A program made the translations under genes and the position numbers. Shown piece by piece: positions 44,101 through 52,335 of a stretch of DNA of 64,000 nt. The DNA is taken from positions 43,501 through 107,500 of the forward strand of contig NZ_ATLO01000043.1 of the NCBI RefSeq assembly GCF_000416235.1, written 5' to 3'. Below the pieces are notes generated by a model that was given only the letters and a program-made list of their open reading frames with translations, was not told the origin of the DNA and did not search any database. Numbering within the stretch: the stretch's first letter is position 1; every line of letters begins with the position of its first letter. The DNA is from Pseudomonas sp. CFII64. GTDB lineage: Bacteria; Pseudomonadota; Gammaproteobacteria; Pseudomonadales; Pseudomonadaceae.

Positions 44101-46012
44101 TGTTGTTACTGCCATCGCCCAGTCCGCGCAAACCGACGGCCGACAGATCGATCCGGTCTTGGCTGACATTGAAGTCGGTGATCGTGTCGCTTTGCTTCGA
44201 GGTGCTGGTGTTGTAGTTGCGATAGCTGTCCATCCGGCTGCTATAGACGAAGGTGTCCGCCCCCGCGCCGCCGGTCAGCGTATCGGCATCGGCACCGCCA
44301 TTGATGCGATCTGCTCCGGCGCCGCCATCGATACGGTCTGCGCCACCGTTGCCGTTCAGGGTGTCGATGCCATCGGTGCCGACCAGCGTGTCATTGGCGG
44401 CAGTGCCTTCGATGACGCGCTGAAAAATGAAATGGCTGGCGTCGAGCTTGCCCAGCAGGTTGCCGCTCAGGCCCAGTTCGAAGCGGTTGCCTTCGGCATC
44501 GGCGGTCAGGGACTTCACGTAAGTGCGGTCCAGCGAGGCGTTGTAGCTGATGTTCAAGGTGCCAGCCGTGCCGCTGCCCAGACCGCTGAAGCCCAGATTT
44601 GCCAGATCGATCTTGTCTTGGCTGATATCGAAGTCGGTGATCAGGTCGGCGAAGCTGGCTGTGGCGGTGCGATAGCTGTCGGTCACGAGGTCGAAGCGGA
44701 AGGTGTCCGCGCCCGCGCCGCCGGTCAGTTTGTCGGCCCCGTTGCCGCCGACCAGGATGTCGTCGCCGGCATTGCCGTTCAGCGTGTCCTTGCCGGCCAG
44801 ACCGAAAAGCAGTTCGTTGGCGGCGCTGCCGCTGATCGTGTCGTTGCCCGTCGTGCCTTGCACGGCTACAACCGGCAGGGCGTCGCCGACATAGCTGCCG
44901 TCGCCATAAATCAACACCAGGCCTTTGGAGGTATGGCTGATCGTGTTGCCAACGATGCTGTTGCCATCGGTGCCCTTTTCATCGCGCTCGGCCACGCCAT
45001 AGGTGGACTTGTCGCTGCCGGTGATGGTGTTGCCGCGAATCAGGTTGTCGCTGCCGTCGAAATATTTGCCGGAAACGCCCTGAGTGTCGTCGTAGGACTG
45101 AATGATGACTTCCGGCACCGGAGCGCCCAGTGAATTGTTGGTCAGCGTGTTGTCGACCACATCGACGTTGGAGCTGCCGTAGATGCGAATGCCGGCGCTG
45201 GTGTTGTCATGGATGTTCACGCCGCTGACCGTGACTTCGCTGGACAGCTTGATCAGCACGCCTTCGGCGCCGTTGCCATAGATCTCGCCGCCGGTGATGG
45301 TGATATTGGCCGGCGACGGAATGTTCTCGCTGCCGCGCTGGACGACGATGCCCGTGCTGCCGTTGCCGTAGGCGACGTTGTTGGTCAGGGTGAAATCATG
45401 GGTGCTGGTCACCACGTTGAAGCCGTGACGATCATTGTTATAGGCGATGTTGTTTTCGAACACGCTGTCGCTGAGGAAGTCGGCGACGAAACCGTCCAGA
45501 CCATTGCCGTGGGAGACGCTGTTCTTGATCACCATGTTGACGGTCTGCTCATGGGGATCGAAGCCATAGCCCGAGCAATCGACAATCTCGACGCTGTCGA
45601 GGGTGACATTGGAATCCTTGCCGGCGGAACCGGGGATGTAACCGTTGAACCAGCCATCCACCTTGCCGGTAGTGGCGTCACGGTTGCCGTCCAGGGTCAG
45701 GTTGTTCATGCCGAAGTCGTGGGTTTCTTCGCCGTAGGCCGAACGGACGATGCCCGTCACCTTGGTATCGGAGCCGTCCTGAAGCTTGATGACCGTCTCG
45801 CCCATGCCTGCACCGCTGAGCGTGACGTTGCTTTTGAGCATCAGGCAGCCATCGGAAGGCTCTTCACCAGCGGAGACAATATAAGTTCCGGCCGACATCT
45901 CGACCGTTCCGCCGCCTGCCGCCGCCGCTGCGTCAATTGCCGCCTGAATCGCCGCTGTGTCATCAGTGATGCCATCGCCCAGCGCGCCGTAGTTTTTTAC
46001 GTTAAAAATCAT
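41183..46012 (-). CDS. psmE: Modular mannuronan C5-epimerase / alginate O-acetylhydrolase PsmE
   Basis: 1609 residues, secreted, no signal peptide, so type I secretion is expected. Order: AlgE-type A module with catalytic DPHE (Asp152) to about 385; calcium-binding R modules at about 385-530 and 530-685; an Ig/cadherin-like (putative Ig) module about 690-790 (PDWLKFDSKTLTFSGTPS); a third R module to about 944; an SGNH acetylhydrolase module about 950-1205 (LGQSNARL nucleophile, DDVWHLHEES Asp/His); then RTX nonapeptide repeats to the end. P. syringae PsmE is a described combined epimerase and deacetylase with this kind of make-up. It would convert M to G residues in acetylated alginate outside the cell. 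The ATG at 46012 has GGAG 8 bases upstream. Confidence 0.9.
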   Translation of the reverse strand: MIFNVKNYGALGDGITDDTAAIQAAIDAAAAAGGGTVEMSAGTYIVSAGEEPSDGCLMLKSNVTLSGAGMGETVIKLQDGSDTKVTGIVRSAYGEETHDFGMNNLTLDGNRDATTGKVDGWFNGYIPGSAGKDSNVTLDSVEIVDCSGYGFDPHEQTVNMVIKNSVSHGNGLDGFVADFLSDSVFENNIAYNNDRHGFNVVTSTHDFTLTNNVAYGNGSTGIVVQRGSENIPSPANITITGGEIYGNGAEGVLIKLSSEVTVSGVNIHDNTSAGIRIYGSSNVDVVDNTLTNNSLGAPVPEVIIQSYDDTQGVSGKYFDGSDNLIRGNTITGSDKSTYGVAERDEKGTDGNSIVGNTISHTSKGLVLIYGDGSYVGDALPVVAVQGTTGNDTISGSAANELLFGLAGKDTLNGNAGDDILVGGNGADKLTGGAGADTFRFDLVTDSYRTATASFADLITDFDISQDKIDLANLGFSGLGSGTAGTLNISYNASLDRTYVKSLTADAEGNRFELGLSGNLLGKLDASHFIFQRVIEGTAANDTLVGTDGIDTLNGNGGADRIDGGAGADRINGGADADTLTGGAGADTFVYSSRMDSYRNYNTSTSKQSDTITDFNVSQDRIDLSAVGLRGLGDGSNNTVYLSLNADGSKTYVKTNAIDDTGNRFEIALQGNLLSSLSADNFIFSSASTVNQAPVLNTPLLDQATNTQTAFSYTVQANSFSDPDKDALTYSATLADNTALPDWLKFDSKTLTFSGTPSVASGTYSVLLTASDAAGASVSDSFAITVGNPTPGVITGSDKGESLYGTTGNDVMQGLGGADTIRGDAGNDLINGGAGRDALYGGAGNDTFVYSAVSDSYRDYDSGGLTATDTIYDFTPGEDKIDVSALGFLGLGDGENHTLYMTLNAAGDKTYVKSSVVDADGNRFEIALSGNLIDQISDADFVFAQRESQEILYLPTLGQSNARLLRMTEDDDQSGTSTLVSDLARYTDYDVRSQFTDADGNGIDLAVGGSTVAGYSTSTLEEQRLSWWLTDTDQPGPALLRAVELLKTQLATLTAIDTVTTGIIWGQGEEAAQEIARATDKQAAADLYKASTLKVFDYLHAQIGDFNVYLMETGHYQTDAAAARGFSAEKIAGIVEGVGYVRAAQEAMATERSDVKLAVDYTDLPLRHEVDPLVYPDDVWHLHEESAEIVGQRLADYIATDLGYTSDSSDNNSAADITEGTQNEGGSIFGTADDDTLMGSRGNDTLDGDLGADAMTGGDGNDIYVVDNAGDSVTETNTSASQIDAVLASVSWTLGANTENLTLTGMSAIDGVGNELKNIIIGNSASNILDGQAGADSLKGGDGSDSYFVDDANDKVIETNADSVTGGVDTVYSALTTYTLGSNVENLLLTGAGAANGIGNALDNVLYAGSGDNLIDGRAGIDTVSYLFATAGVTVKLSTTAQQDTGGSGLDTLKGNENLTGSRFADSLTGSSADNRLAGGDGNDTLSGGSGNDVLIGGAGVDTLIGGTGADTYVFNDVSEMGSGLLADIIQGFKSAEGDKLDFSAIDARPQTAANDAFVFIGSAAFSANNVGELRFADGVLYGNTDADNEADFAIQLTGVQTLQAADIIG

Positions 46013-46266
46013 GGTGTTACTCCGGGCCGCGGGGTGTATGGGTGGGAAAGTCAAGATCACAGCGCCCGAACATATGACCGTGACATTTGAGAAAGTTGCG
46101 CGATAATCAGCTTAATTTCGGCAAATGTGCTGGCATCTGCGTCAATCGAATGACCGTCGTAATTGTGGCGGGGCTGAAGGGCTGCGACAGGCTGCTGACG
46201 TCAAAATCAGGCAGGTAAAGGGAATGGATTGCGAGGCGCGCCAGGCTTGAGTTTGCTGCCGTGATA

Positions 46267-46295
46267 TTGCACCGCAAACCGAGCTGGGCTAATGT
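46267..46295 (+). promoter_or_regulatory. Candidate trpGDC promoter
   Basis: TTGCAC (46267-46272), a 17-base spacer and TAATGT (46290-46295). It lies about 50 bases before the leader peptide start, the right place for an attenuated operon. The rest of the 545-base gap between psmE and trpG holds the leader peptide and hairpins; no further gene is convincing. Confidence 0.5.
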
Positions 46296-46347
46296 GCCGG
46301 GACGTAGAAACGAGACCTCCCCTGTGTTGATCGTCAGCAAACTCTTG

Positions 46348-46392
46348 ATGCGCGTTATCAAGGCTCACGCCCGTTGGCGTTGGCGCGCCTGA
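46348..46392 (+). promoter_or_regulatory. trpL: trpGDC leader peptide (trpL)
   Basis: ATG at 46348 reads MRVIKAHARWRWRA then TGA, with two Trp codons. It is a near duplicate of the peptide that ends gph before trpE. Downstream hairpins are possible: TTCCGG-CTCTG-TCCGGAA just after the stop, GGGAC-A-GTCCC near 46470, and CCGC/GCGG around 46478-46494. They fit an attenuator, but I cannot see a classical stem plus U-run terminator, so the mechanism may differ from E. coli. Confidence 0.72.
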
Positions 46393-46557
46393 CTAATTCT
46401 TTTTCCGGCTCTGTCCGGAACTCCTCCTGATACGCCTTTATATCCTTGCCCTGCCGCTTCTTTGGGACAGTCCCGACCGCTAAACTGGCGGAGCGCATTT
46501 GGGCAACGAATTCGAAGGTTGAATACATAGTCAGTAAATCAATGGGTTGAAGCCAAA

Positions 46558-47157
46558 ATGCTGCTGATGATAGATAACTACGACTCCTTTACTTACAACG
46601 TCGTGCAGTACCTCGGCGAGCTGGGTGCCGACGTCAAAGTGATCCGCAACGACGAATTGACCGTTGCGCAGATCGAAGCTTTGAACCCGGAACGCATTGT
46701 CGTATCCCCCGGCCCGTGCACCCCTAATGAAGCAGGCGTCTCGCTGGAAGTGATCAAACACTTCGCGGGCAAGCTGCCGATTCTGGGTGTCTGCCTTGGC
46801 CATCAGTCGATTGGCCAGGCATTCGGTGGTGATGTGGTGCGCGCCCGTCAGGTTATGCACGGCAAGACCAGCCCGGTGGTTCATGAAGATCACGGCGTGT
46901 TCGAAGGCTTGAACCACCCGCTGACCGTTACCCGTTACCACTCGCTGGTGGTCAAGCGCGAAACCCTGCCCGAATGCCTGGAAGTCACAGCCTGGACCGC
47001 GCTGGAAGACGGTTCGGTGGATGAAATCATGGGACTGCGCCACAAGACGCTGAACATCGAGGGCATCCAGTTCCATCCCGAGTCGATTCTCACCGAGCAG
47101 GGCCACGAGCTGTTCGCCAATTTCCTCAAGCAAACCGGCGGCACTCGTCAGGGTTAA
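46558..47157 (+). CDS. trpG: Anthranilate synthase component II (glutamine amidotransferase)
   Basis: 199-residue class I amidotransferase that supplies ammonia to TrpE. Catalytic Cys in GVCLGHQSIGQAFGG (near 79), and His/Glu in QFHPESIL near residue 175 are present. It may also serve folate synthesis as PabA. ATG at 46558. It is 10 bases ahead of trpD. Confidence 0.96.
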   Translation: MLLMIDNYDSFTYNVVQYLGELGADVKVIRNDELTVAQIEALNPERIVVSPGPCTPNEAGVSLEVIKHFAGKLPILGVCLGHQSIGQAFGGDVVRARQVMHGKTSPVVHEDHGVFEGLNHPLTVTRYHSLVVKRETLPECLEVTAWTALEDGSVDEIMGLRHKTLNIEGIQFHPESILTEQGHELFANFLKQTGGTRQG

Positions 47158-47167
47158 GGATTCTTTT

Positions 47168-48229
47168 ATGGTTAAGCCAATGGATATCAAGACGGCCCTG
47201 GGCCGCGTGGTCAACCAGCTGGATTTGAGCACTGACGAAATGAGTGACGTCATGCGCCAGATCATGACCGGGCAATGCACCGAGGCGCAGATCGGCGCTT
47301 TCATGATGGGCATGCGCATGAAGAGCGAAAGCATCGACGAGATCGTCGGTGCCGTGACCGTCATGCGCGAGCTGGCCAGCAAGGTCGAGCTGAAAACCCT
47401 CGATGGCGTCGTCGACGTGGTCGGCACTGGTGGCGATGGCGCCAATATCTTCAACGTCTCCACCGCTTCGGCATTCGTGGTGGCGGCAGCCGGTTGCACG
47501 GTCGCCAAGCACGGCAATCGTGCGGTGTCGGGCAAAAGCGGCAGCGCGGATTTGCTGGAAGCCGCCGGGGTTTATCTGAACCTCACGCCGGTGCAAGTCG
47601 CCCGATGCATCGACAGCGTCGGCATCGGTTTCATGTTCGCCCAGTCCCATCATGGCGCCATGAAGCATGCGGCGGGTCCGCGTCGGGATCTTGGCCTGCG
47701 CACCCTGTTCAATATGCTCGGCCCGCTTACGAATCCGGCTGGCGTCCGCCATCAGGTGGTCGGGGTGTTCAATCAGGCGTTGTGCCGCCCGTTGGCCGAA
47801 GTCTTGCTTCGTATGGGCAGCAAGCACGTGCTGGTGGTGCATTCTCAGGACGGCCTGGATGAATTCAGTCTGGCCGCACCGACCTTCGTGGCCGAGCTGA
47901 AGAACGGCGAAGTCACTGAATACTGGGTGCAACCCGAGGATCTGGGCATCAAGAGCCAAAGCCTGTTCGGCCTGGCGGTTGAAAGCCCGGCGGCGTCGCT
48001 GGAACTGATTCGCGATGCCTTGGGGCGTCGCAAGACCGAAAACGGTCAAAAAGCTGCGGAAATGATTGTGCTCAATGCCGGCGCGGCGCTTTATGCTGCT
48101 GATCATGCCTACACGCTTAAAGATGGCGTGGCGCTGGCTCACGATGCATTGCACACCGGCCTGGCCCGGGAAAAACTGGATGAGTTGGGTGCCTTTACCG
48201 CGGTATTCAAGCAGGAGAATGAAGGATGA
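47168..48229 (+). CDS. trpD: Anthranilate phosphoribosyltransferase
   Basis: Transfers phosphoribose from PRPP to anthranilate. GTGGDGANIFNVSTASA (PRPP loop), KHGNRAVSGKSGSAD and AGPRRDLGLRTLFNMLGPLTNPA are diagnostic. The ATG at 47168 has AAGGA 6-7 bases upstream and gives 353 residues; the ATG at 47180 (MDIKTALGR) matches the usual 349-residue family start but has a poorer ribosome site. Stop overlaps trpC (ATGA). Confidence 0.95.
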   Translation: MVKPMDIKTALGRVVNQLDLSTDEMSDVMRQIMTGQCTEAQIGAFMMGMRMKSESIDEIVGAVTVMRELASKVELKTLDGVVDVVGTGGDGANIFNVSTASAFVVAAAGCTVAKHGNRAVSGKSGSADLLEAAGVYLNLTPVQVARCIDSVGIGFMFAQSHHGAMKHAAGPRRDLGLRTLFNMLGPLTNPAGVRHQVVGVFNQALCRPLAEVLLRMGSKHVLVVHSQDGLDEFSLAAPTFVAELKNGEVTEYWVQPEDLGIKSQSLFGLAVESPAASLELIRDALGRRKTENGQKAAEMIVLNAGAALYAADHAYTLKDGVALAHDALHTGLAREKLDELGAFTAVFKQENEG

Positions 48230-49062
48230 GCGTGCCAACCGTTCTGGAAAATATCCTCGCCCGCAAGGCCGAGGAAGTCGCTGAGCGTCGCGGGCGTGTC
48301 AGTCTGGCCGAAGTCGAGGCGCTGGCCAAAGCCGCTGATCCGGTTCGCGGCTTCGCCAAGGCCCTGATCGAGCAGGCCAAGCGCAAGCAGCCAGCGGTGA
48401 TCGCCGAAATCAAGAAGGCTTCGCCCAGCAAAGGCGTGATTCGCGAGAACTTCATTCCTGCCGACATCGCCAAAAGCTATGAGAAGGGCGGGGCGACCTG
48501 TCTGTCTGTGCTCACCGATATCGATTATTTCCAGGGTGCCGATGCGTATCTGCAACAGGCCCGCGCGGCGTGCAAACTGCCAGTGATCCGCAAGGACTTC
48601 ATGATCGATCCTTACCAGATCGTCGAAGCGCGTGCGTTGGGCGCCGATTGCATCCTGTTGATCGTCTCCGCGCTGGACGACGTGAAAATGGCCGAGCTGG
48701 CAGCGGTCGCCAAGAGCGTCGGTCTGGACGTTCTGGTTGAAGTGCATGACGGCGATGAGCTGGAGCGGGCATTGAAAACCCTCGACACGCCGCTGGTCGG
48801 CATCAATAACCGCAACCTGCACACCTTCGAGGTCAATCTCGAAACCACGCTGGATTTGCTGCCGCGTATTCCCCGCGATCGTCTGGTCGTCACCGAAAGC
48901 GGCATTTTCAATCGTGCGGATGTCGAGCTGATGGAAATCAGCGATGTCTATGCCTTCCTGGTCGGCGAAGTGTTCATGCGCGCCGAACAGCCTGGCGCGG
49001 AATTGCAGCGTTTGTTCTTCCCGGAACGCGGCACCCTGATCAATGCCTCCACGGCTGACTGA
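48226..49062 (+). CDS. trpC: Indole-3-glycerol phosphate synthase
   Basis: 278-residue TIM barrel, not fused to TrpF. Motifs PAVIAEIKKASPSKGVIRENF (Lys in the active site), VIRKDFMIDPYQI and GINNRNLHTFEV are intact. It is translationally coupled to trpD by a four-base overlap and ends the trpGDC operon. Confidence 0.95.
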   Translation: MSVPTVLENILARKAEEVAERRGRVSLAEVEALAKAADPVRGFAKALIEQAKRKQPAVIAEIKKASPSKGVIRENFIPADIAKSYEKGGATCLSVLTDIDYFQGADAYLQQARAACKLPVIRKDFMIDPYQIVEARALGADCILLIVSALDDVKMAELAAVAKSVGLDVLVEVHDGDELERALKTLDTPLVGINNRNLHTFEVNLETTLDLLPRIPRDRLVVTESGIFNRADVELMEISDVYAFLVGEVFMRAEQPGAELQRLFFPERGTLINASTAD

Positions 49063-49109
49063 TCAGCGTCTGGCGGGATTTGCTTCGACAGTTGTTACAG
49101 AGGATCACC

Positions 49110-49823
49110 ATGTCTGACCTGGTTATTGATATCTGCGTCGAAGCAGGCCTGCAGGCCGAGCAGGATTTGCTGGCTAAAGTGTGCGCTGGCGATGCCGATT
49201 ACGGCCTGTTGCTGTGGCGTCCACTGGATCGCGCGTTGGTCATGCCGCGCCGCATGAGTCGTCTGCCGGGCTTCACCGAAGCCAGCGAAACGTTGGCTGA
49301 CAGTGGCTGGCCGATCCTGTTGCGCGAAAGCGGCGGCGAGCCGGTGCCACAATCTTCAGCCACGGTGAACATCGCGCTGGTGTACGCCCAACCCGCCAGC
49401 GACCTTGATCGCGACCGCATCGAAATTGCCTACCGACGTTTGTGTCAGCCGATTCTCGATGTCTTGAGTGACCTGGGTGGCGCTGCATCGCTGGGCGAGG
49501 TGGAAGGCGCGTTTTGCGATGGACGTTTCAACGTCAACCTCGACGGCCGCAAAATGGTCGGCACGGCCCAGCGCTGGCGGCAGAGCCAGGGCGGCACAAG
49601 GCCGGTCGTGCTTGCCCACGGCGCACTGCTGGTGGATAACGAGCGCCAGGAAATGGCGGCGGCGGTCAATCGCTTCAATGAAATCTGCGAGCTGGAACAG
49701 CGGGTTCGGGCCGACAGTCATATTGCGTTGCGCGAGGCGTTTGCGGTTGAGGGTGTGCTGGAAAAGCTGGCGGATGTTTATGTGGCGATGCTTGCGCAGC
49801 TGGGTCACCGCGCATTCCCGTAG
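49110..49823 (+). CDS. Lipoate-protein ligase A family protein (BPL/LPL fold)
   Basis: 237 residues resembling the biotin/lipoate ligase catalytic fold: GLLLWRPLDRALVMPRRMSRLPGF near the start, the FCDGRFNVNLDGRKMVGTAQRW stretch carrying the conserved Lys (near residue 152), and VLAHGALLVD. It probably attaches or transfers lipoyl/octanoyl groups, but exact substrate is unknown. The ATG at 49110 has AGAGGA upstream. It follows trpC by 47 bases and ends inside a REP element (TAG within GTAGGACC). Confidence 0.72.
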   Translation: MSDLVIDICVEAGLQAEQDLLAKVCAGDADYGLLLWRPLDRALVMPRRMSRLPGFTEASETLADSGWPILLRESGGEPVPQSSATVNIALVYAQPASDLDRDRIEIAYRRLCQPILDVLSDLGGAASLGEVEGAFCDGRFNVNLDGRKMVGTAQRWRQSQGGTRPVVLAHGALLVDNERQEMAAAVNRFNEICELEQRVRADSHIALREAFAVEGVLEKLADVYVAMLAQLGHRAFP

Positions 49824-49881
49824 GACCGGCTTCAGCCGGGAGGGCATTCTCCTGAGCTCCCGGCTGAAATCGGCCCTACGG
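49819..49881. repeat. Paired REP element overlapping the ligase stop codon
   Basis: CCGTAGGACCGGCTTCAGCCGGGAGGG and CTCCCGGCTGAAATCGGCCCTACGG form an inverted pair. The TAG at 49821-49823 is both the stop codon of the ligase-like gene and the TAG of the REP head. It lies between convergent genes (ligase and vfr). Confidence 0.8.
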
Positions 49882-49909
49882 GTTGTGTGTTTGCTGCGCC
49901 CGCCCACGT

Positions 49910-50554
49910 TCACCGCGTCCCAAACACCACCATGGTCTTGCCTTTGACGTGGACCAGCTTCTGTTCCTCCAGTGCCTTGAGCACTCGGCCGACCATCTCC
50001 CTTGAGCAGCCTACGATCCGCCCGATTTCCTGGCGGGTGATCTTGATCTGCATACCGTCGGGATGCGTCATGGCGTCGGGTTGCTTGCACAAATCCAGCA
50101 ACGTCCCCGCCACGCGGCCAGTGACGTCCAGAAACGCCAGATCGCCGACCTTGCGCGTGGTATTGCGCAGGCGCTGAGCCATCTGGCCACCGATGGCGTA
50201 CAGGATGTCCGGTTCTTGCTGGGTCAATTCGCGGAATTTGCTGTAGCTGATTTCAGCCACTTCGCACTCGGTCTTGGCGCGTACCCAGGCGCTGCGCTCG
50301 GATTCTTGCCCCGCCGCTTCGAACAGCCCCAGTTCGCCGAAAAAATCACCGGTATTGAGGTAAGCGATGATCATCTCGCGGCCTTCATCGTCTTCGATGA
50401 CCACCGTCACCGATCCCTTGACGATGAAAAACAGCGATTGCGCGGGGTCGCCCGCACAAATGATGTTGCTTTTGGCAGAACAGCGACGGCGCTGGGCGTG
50501 GGAGAGGAGCTTATCCAGATTCTTTATTTTGGGCGCGAGCGTGATAGCAACCAT
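49910..50554 (-). CDS. vfr: cAMP receptor-type regulator Vfr
   Basis: 214 residues, the exact Vfr length. cAMP-binding domain with GDFFGELGLFE and ERSAWVRAKTECEVAEIS, then the HTH TRQEIGRIVGCSREMVGRVLKALEE and the C-terminus VHVKGKTMVVFGTR. Vfr is the Pseudomonas CRP homologue controlling virulence and motility genes. Start ATG at 50554. It is divergent from the OsmC gene. Confidence 0.95.
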   Translation of the reverse strand: MVAITLAPKIKNLDKLLSHAQRRRCSAKSNIICAGDPAQSLFFIVKGSVTVVIEDDEGREMIIAYLNTGDFFGELGLFEAAGQESERSAWVRAKTECEVAEISYSKFRELTQQEPDILYAIGGQMAQRLRNTTRKVGDLAFLDVTGRVAGTLLDLCKQPDAMTHPDGMQIKITRQEIGRIVGCSREMVGRVLKALEEQKLVHVKGKTMVVFGTR

Positions 50555-50763
50555 GCTTATTTTCCGAAAAAAGGTACGTCGCCGTAGGGCACTTGCATTG
50601 TTATCGGCAGCAACTCTCATTTACCGTAACCCGGACATCGAGATTCAGCGACATTTAGGAATTTTCCTACTTTTTTATTTCGAAAAGGCATTTAGGCCTG
50701 CATCCGGCCGGCGCTTGCCCCGTGCTAAGCTGGCGACCCTTTTTTAGCAGTGGAGTCCCGGCG

Positions 50764-51186
50764 ATGAAGGCACGCATTCAATGGGCTGGTGAAGCCATGT
50801 TCCTCGGTGAATCCGGCAGCGGTCATGTGGTAGTCATGGATGGCCCGCCCGAAAGCGGCGGTCGCAACCTGGGTGTGCGGCCCATGGAAATGGTGCTGAT
50901 CGGCCTGGGTGGCTGCAGCAACTTCGACGTGGTCAGCATTCTCAAGAAGTCCCGCCAGCCAATCGAGAGCTGCGAAGCTTTCCTGGACGCCGAGCGCGCC
51001 ACTGAAGATCCCAAGGTCTTCACCAAGATCCATCTGCATTTCGTGGTCAAGGGTCGCGGCTTGAAAGAAGCCCAGGTCAAGCGTGCCATCGAGCTGTCAG
51101 CCGAGAAGTATTGCTCGGCGTCGATCATGCTCGGTAATGCGGGCGTCGAGATTACCCACGATTACGAAATCATCGAATTGGGCTGA
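50764..51186 (+). CDS. OsmC family peroxide-detoxification-like protein
   Basis: 140 residues with the OsmC/Ohr fold: VRPMEMVLIGLGGCSNFDVVSIL holds the first redox Cys (near residue 57), and SAEKYCSASIMLG the second (near 118). The position of the pair fits the YhfA-like OsmC subgroup beside vfr/crp rather than Ohr. ATG at 50764. A 7-bp hairpin follows its stop. Confidence 0.85.
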   Translation: MKARIQWAGEAMFLGESGSGHVVVMDGPPESGGRNLGVRPMEMVLIGLGGCSNFDVVSILKKSRQPIESCEAFLDAERATEDPKVFTKIHLHFVVKGRGLKEAQVKRAIELSAEKYCSASIMLGNAGVEITHDYEIIELG

Positions 51187-51195
51187 AACCGGTGG

Positions 51196-51213
51196 TCGGC
51201 GCGACTGCGCCGA
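51196..51213 (+). terminator. Hairpin after the OsmC gene
   Basis: TCGGCGC-GACT-GCGCCGA is a perfect 7-bp stem starting 10 bases after the stop, with no T tract. The rest of the 283-base gap to speD shows nothing I can assign, apart from an imperfect GGTCGCA/TTGCGATC pair near 51320-51340. Confidence 0.4.
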
Positions 51214-51469
51214 ATGGCGGCAAGCCCTGTTCAGACATCCAATTATCATAAAAGCGGCGCACACTCTGGCAGACGGCTTCTGACGTCTGCATAATGCGCC
51301 ACTTTTTCAGGGCGCAGGTCGCAGCGGTTTTTGCGATCGTGCCCGAACGGACAACCAAAATCGCCAACGCGAAGAGGTGTTAACCGTCCTACGCAGCTGA
51401 GCCAGGCTCATCTGACGGGCATGCTTGATCACGTGGCCTGGGCCGCACATATATAGAGAGTTTTTAACG

Positions 51470-52264
51470 GTGAAAAGCAAACTCAAGCTCCACGGGTTCA
51501 ATAACCTGACAAAGACCTTGAGCTTCAACATTTATGACATCTGCTATGCGGAAACTCCGCAGGACCAGCAGGCGTACGTCGAGTACATCAATAGTGTGTA
51601 CGACGCTGAACGCCTGACGCGGATTCTCACCGATGTTGTCGATATCATTGGCGCCAACATCCTGAATATCGCCCGTCAGGATTACGATCCGCAAGGTGCC
51701 AGCGTGACCATCCTCATCTCCGAGCAGCCGGTGACGCCTACCGAAAGCCAGATTGAAGAGTCGCCGGGCCCGCTGCCGGAAACCATTCTGGCGCACCTCG
51801 ACAAGTCCCACATCACGGTCCACACCTATCCGGAAATCCACCCGGTAGATGGCATCGCGACGTTCCGCGTGGACATCGATGTTTCCACCTGTGGCGTTAT
51901 TTCACCGCTCAAGGCGCTGAACTATCTGATCCACAAGTTCGAATCGGACATCGTGACGGTCGACTATCGCGTGCGTGGCTTTACGCGTGATGTCGAGGGC
52001 AAGAAGCATTTCATCGACCACGAGATCAACTCCATTCAGAACTACCTCTCCGAAGACACGCGCAACGGTTACCAGATGACCGACGTGAACGTGTACCAGG
52101 AGAACCTGTTCCACACCAAAATGCTGCTCAAGGAATTCGAACTGGATAATTACCTGTTCGGCGATGCGACCAGCAATCTTTCAACTGAGCAGCGCGATCA
52201 GGTGACTGCCAAGGTGAAACACGAAATGCTGGAAATCTTTTACGGACGCAACGTCGTCCTCTAA
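51470..52264 (+). CDS. speD: S-adenosylmethionine decarboxylase proenzyme
   Basis: 264 residues, same length as E. coli SpeD (type 1A). It provides aminopropyl donor for spermidine. The self-cleavage site is in LDKSHITVHTYPE, where the Ser becomes the pyruvoyl group; the following CGVISPLKALNYLIHKFESDIVTVDYRVRGFTRD block is strongly conserved. Start is GTG at 51470 (VKSKLKLHG), preceded by GAGAG; no ATG is available nearby in frame. A terminator follows. Confidence 0.94.
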   Translation: MKSKLKLHGFNNLTKTLSFNIYDICYAETPQDQQAYVEYINSVYDAERLTRILTDVVDIIGANILNIARQDYDPQGASVTILISEQPVTPTESQIEESPGPLPETILAHLDKSHITVHTYPEIHPVDGIATFRVDIDVSTCGVISPLKALNYLIHKFESDIVTVDYRVRGFTRDVEGKKHFIDHEINSIQNYLSEDTRNGYQMTDVNVYQENLFHTKMLLKEFELDNYLFGDATSNLSTEQRDQVTAKVKHEMLEIFYGRNVVL

Positions 52265-52276
52265 GTTTCAAGCAGC

Positions 52277-52307
52277 AAAAAAGGCGCTTCTTCGAGGCGC
52301 CTTTTTT
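52277..52307. terminator. Bidirectional terminator between speD and the membrane protein
   Basis: A-rich tract, GGCGC (52283-52287), loop, GCGCC (52297-52301) and six T residues. The A tract on one side and T tract on the other let it serve both speD and the converging gene at 52336. Confidence 0.85.
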
Positions 52308-52335
52308 ATGGGTGTGAGATTTGCAGTCCGGCAGA

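Noticed and set aside
42947..45133. 728-residue open frame antisense to psmE
   Set aside because: Mirror of repetitive RTX/R-module coding sequence; no family features or ribosome site.
46030..46110. AlgU (sigma-22) promoter before psmE
   Set aside because: A loose CAACTT...TCATA pair is present on the minus strand, but spacing and -10 are too far from consensus to claim it.
46107..46361. 84-residue open frame on the minus strand before trpG
   Set aside because: It overlaps the likely trpGDC promoter and leader peptide and has no recognisable features.
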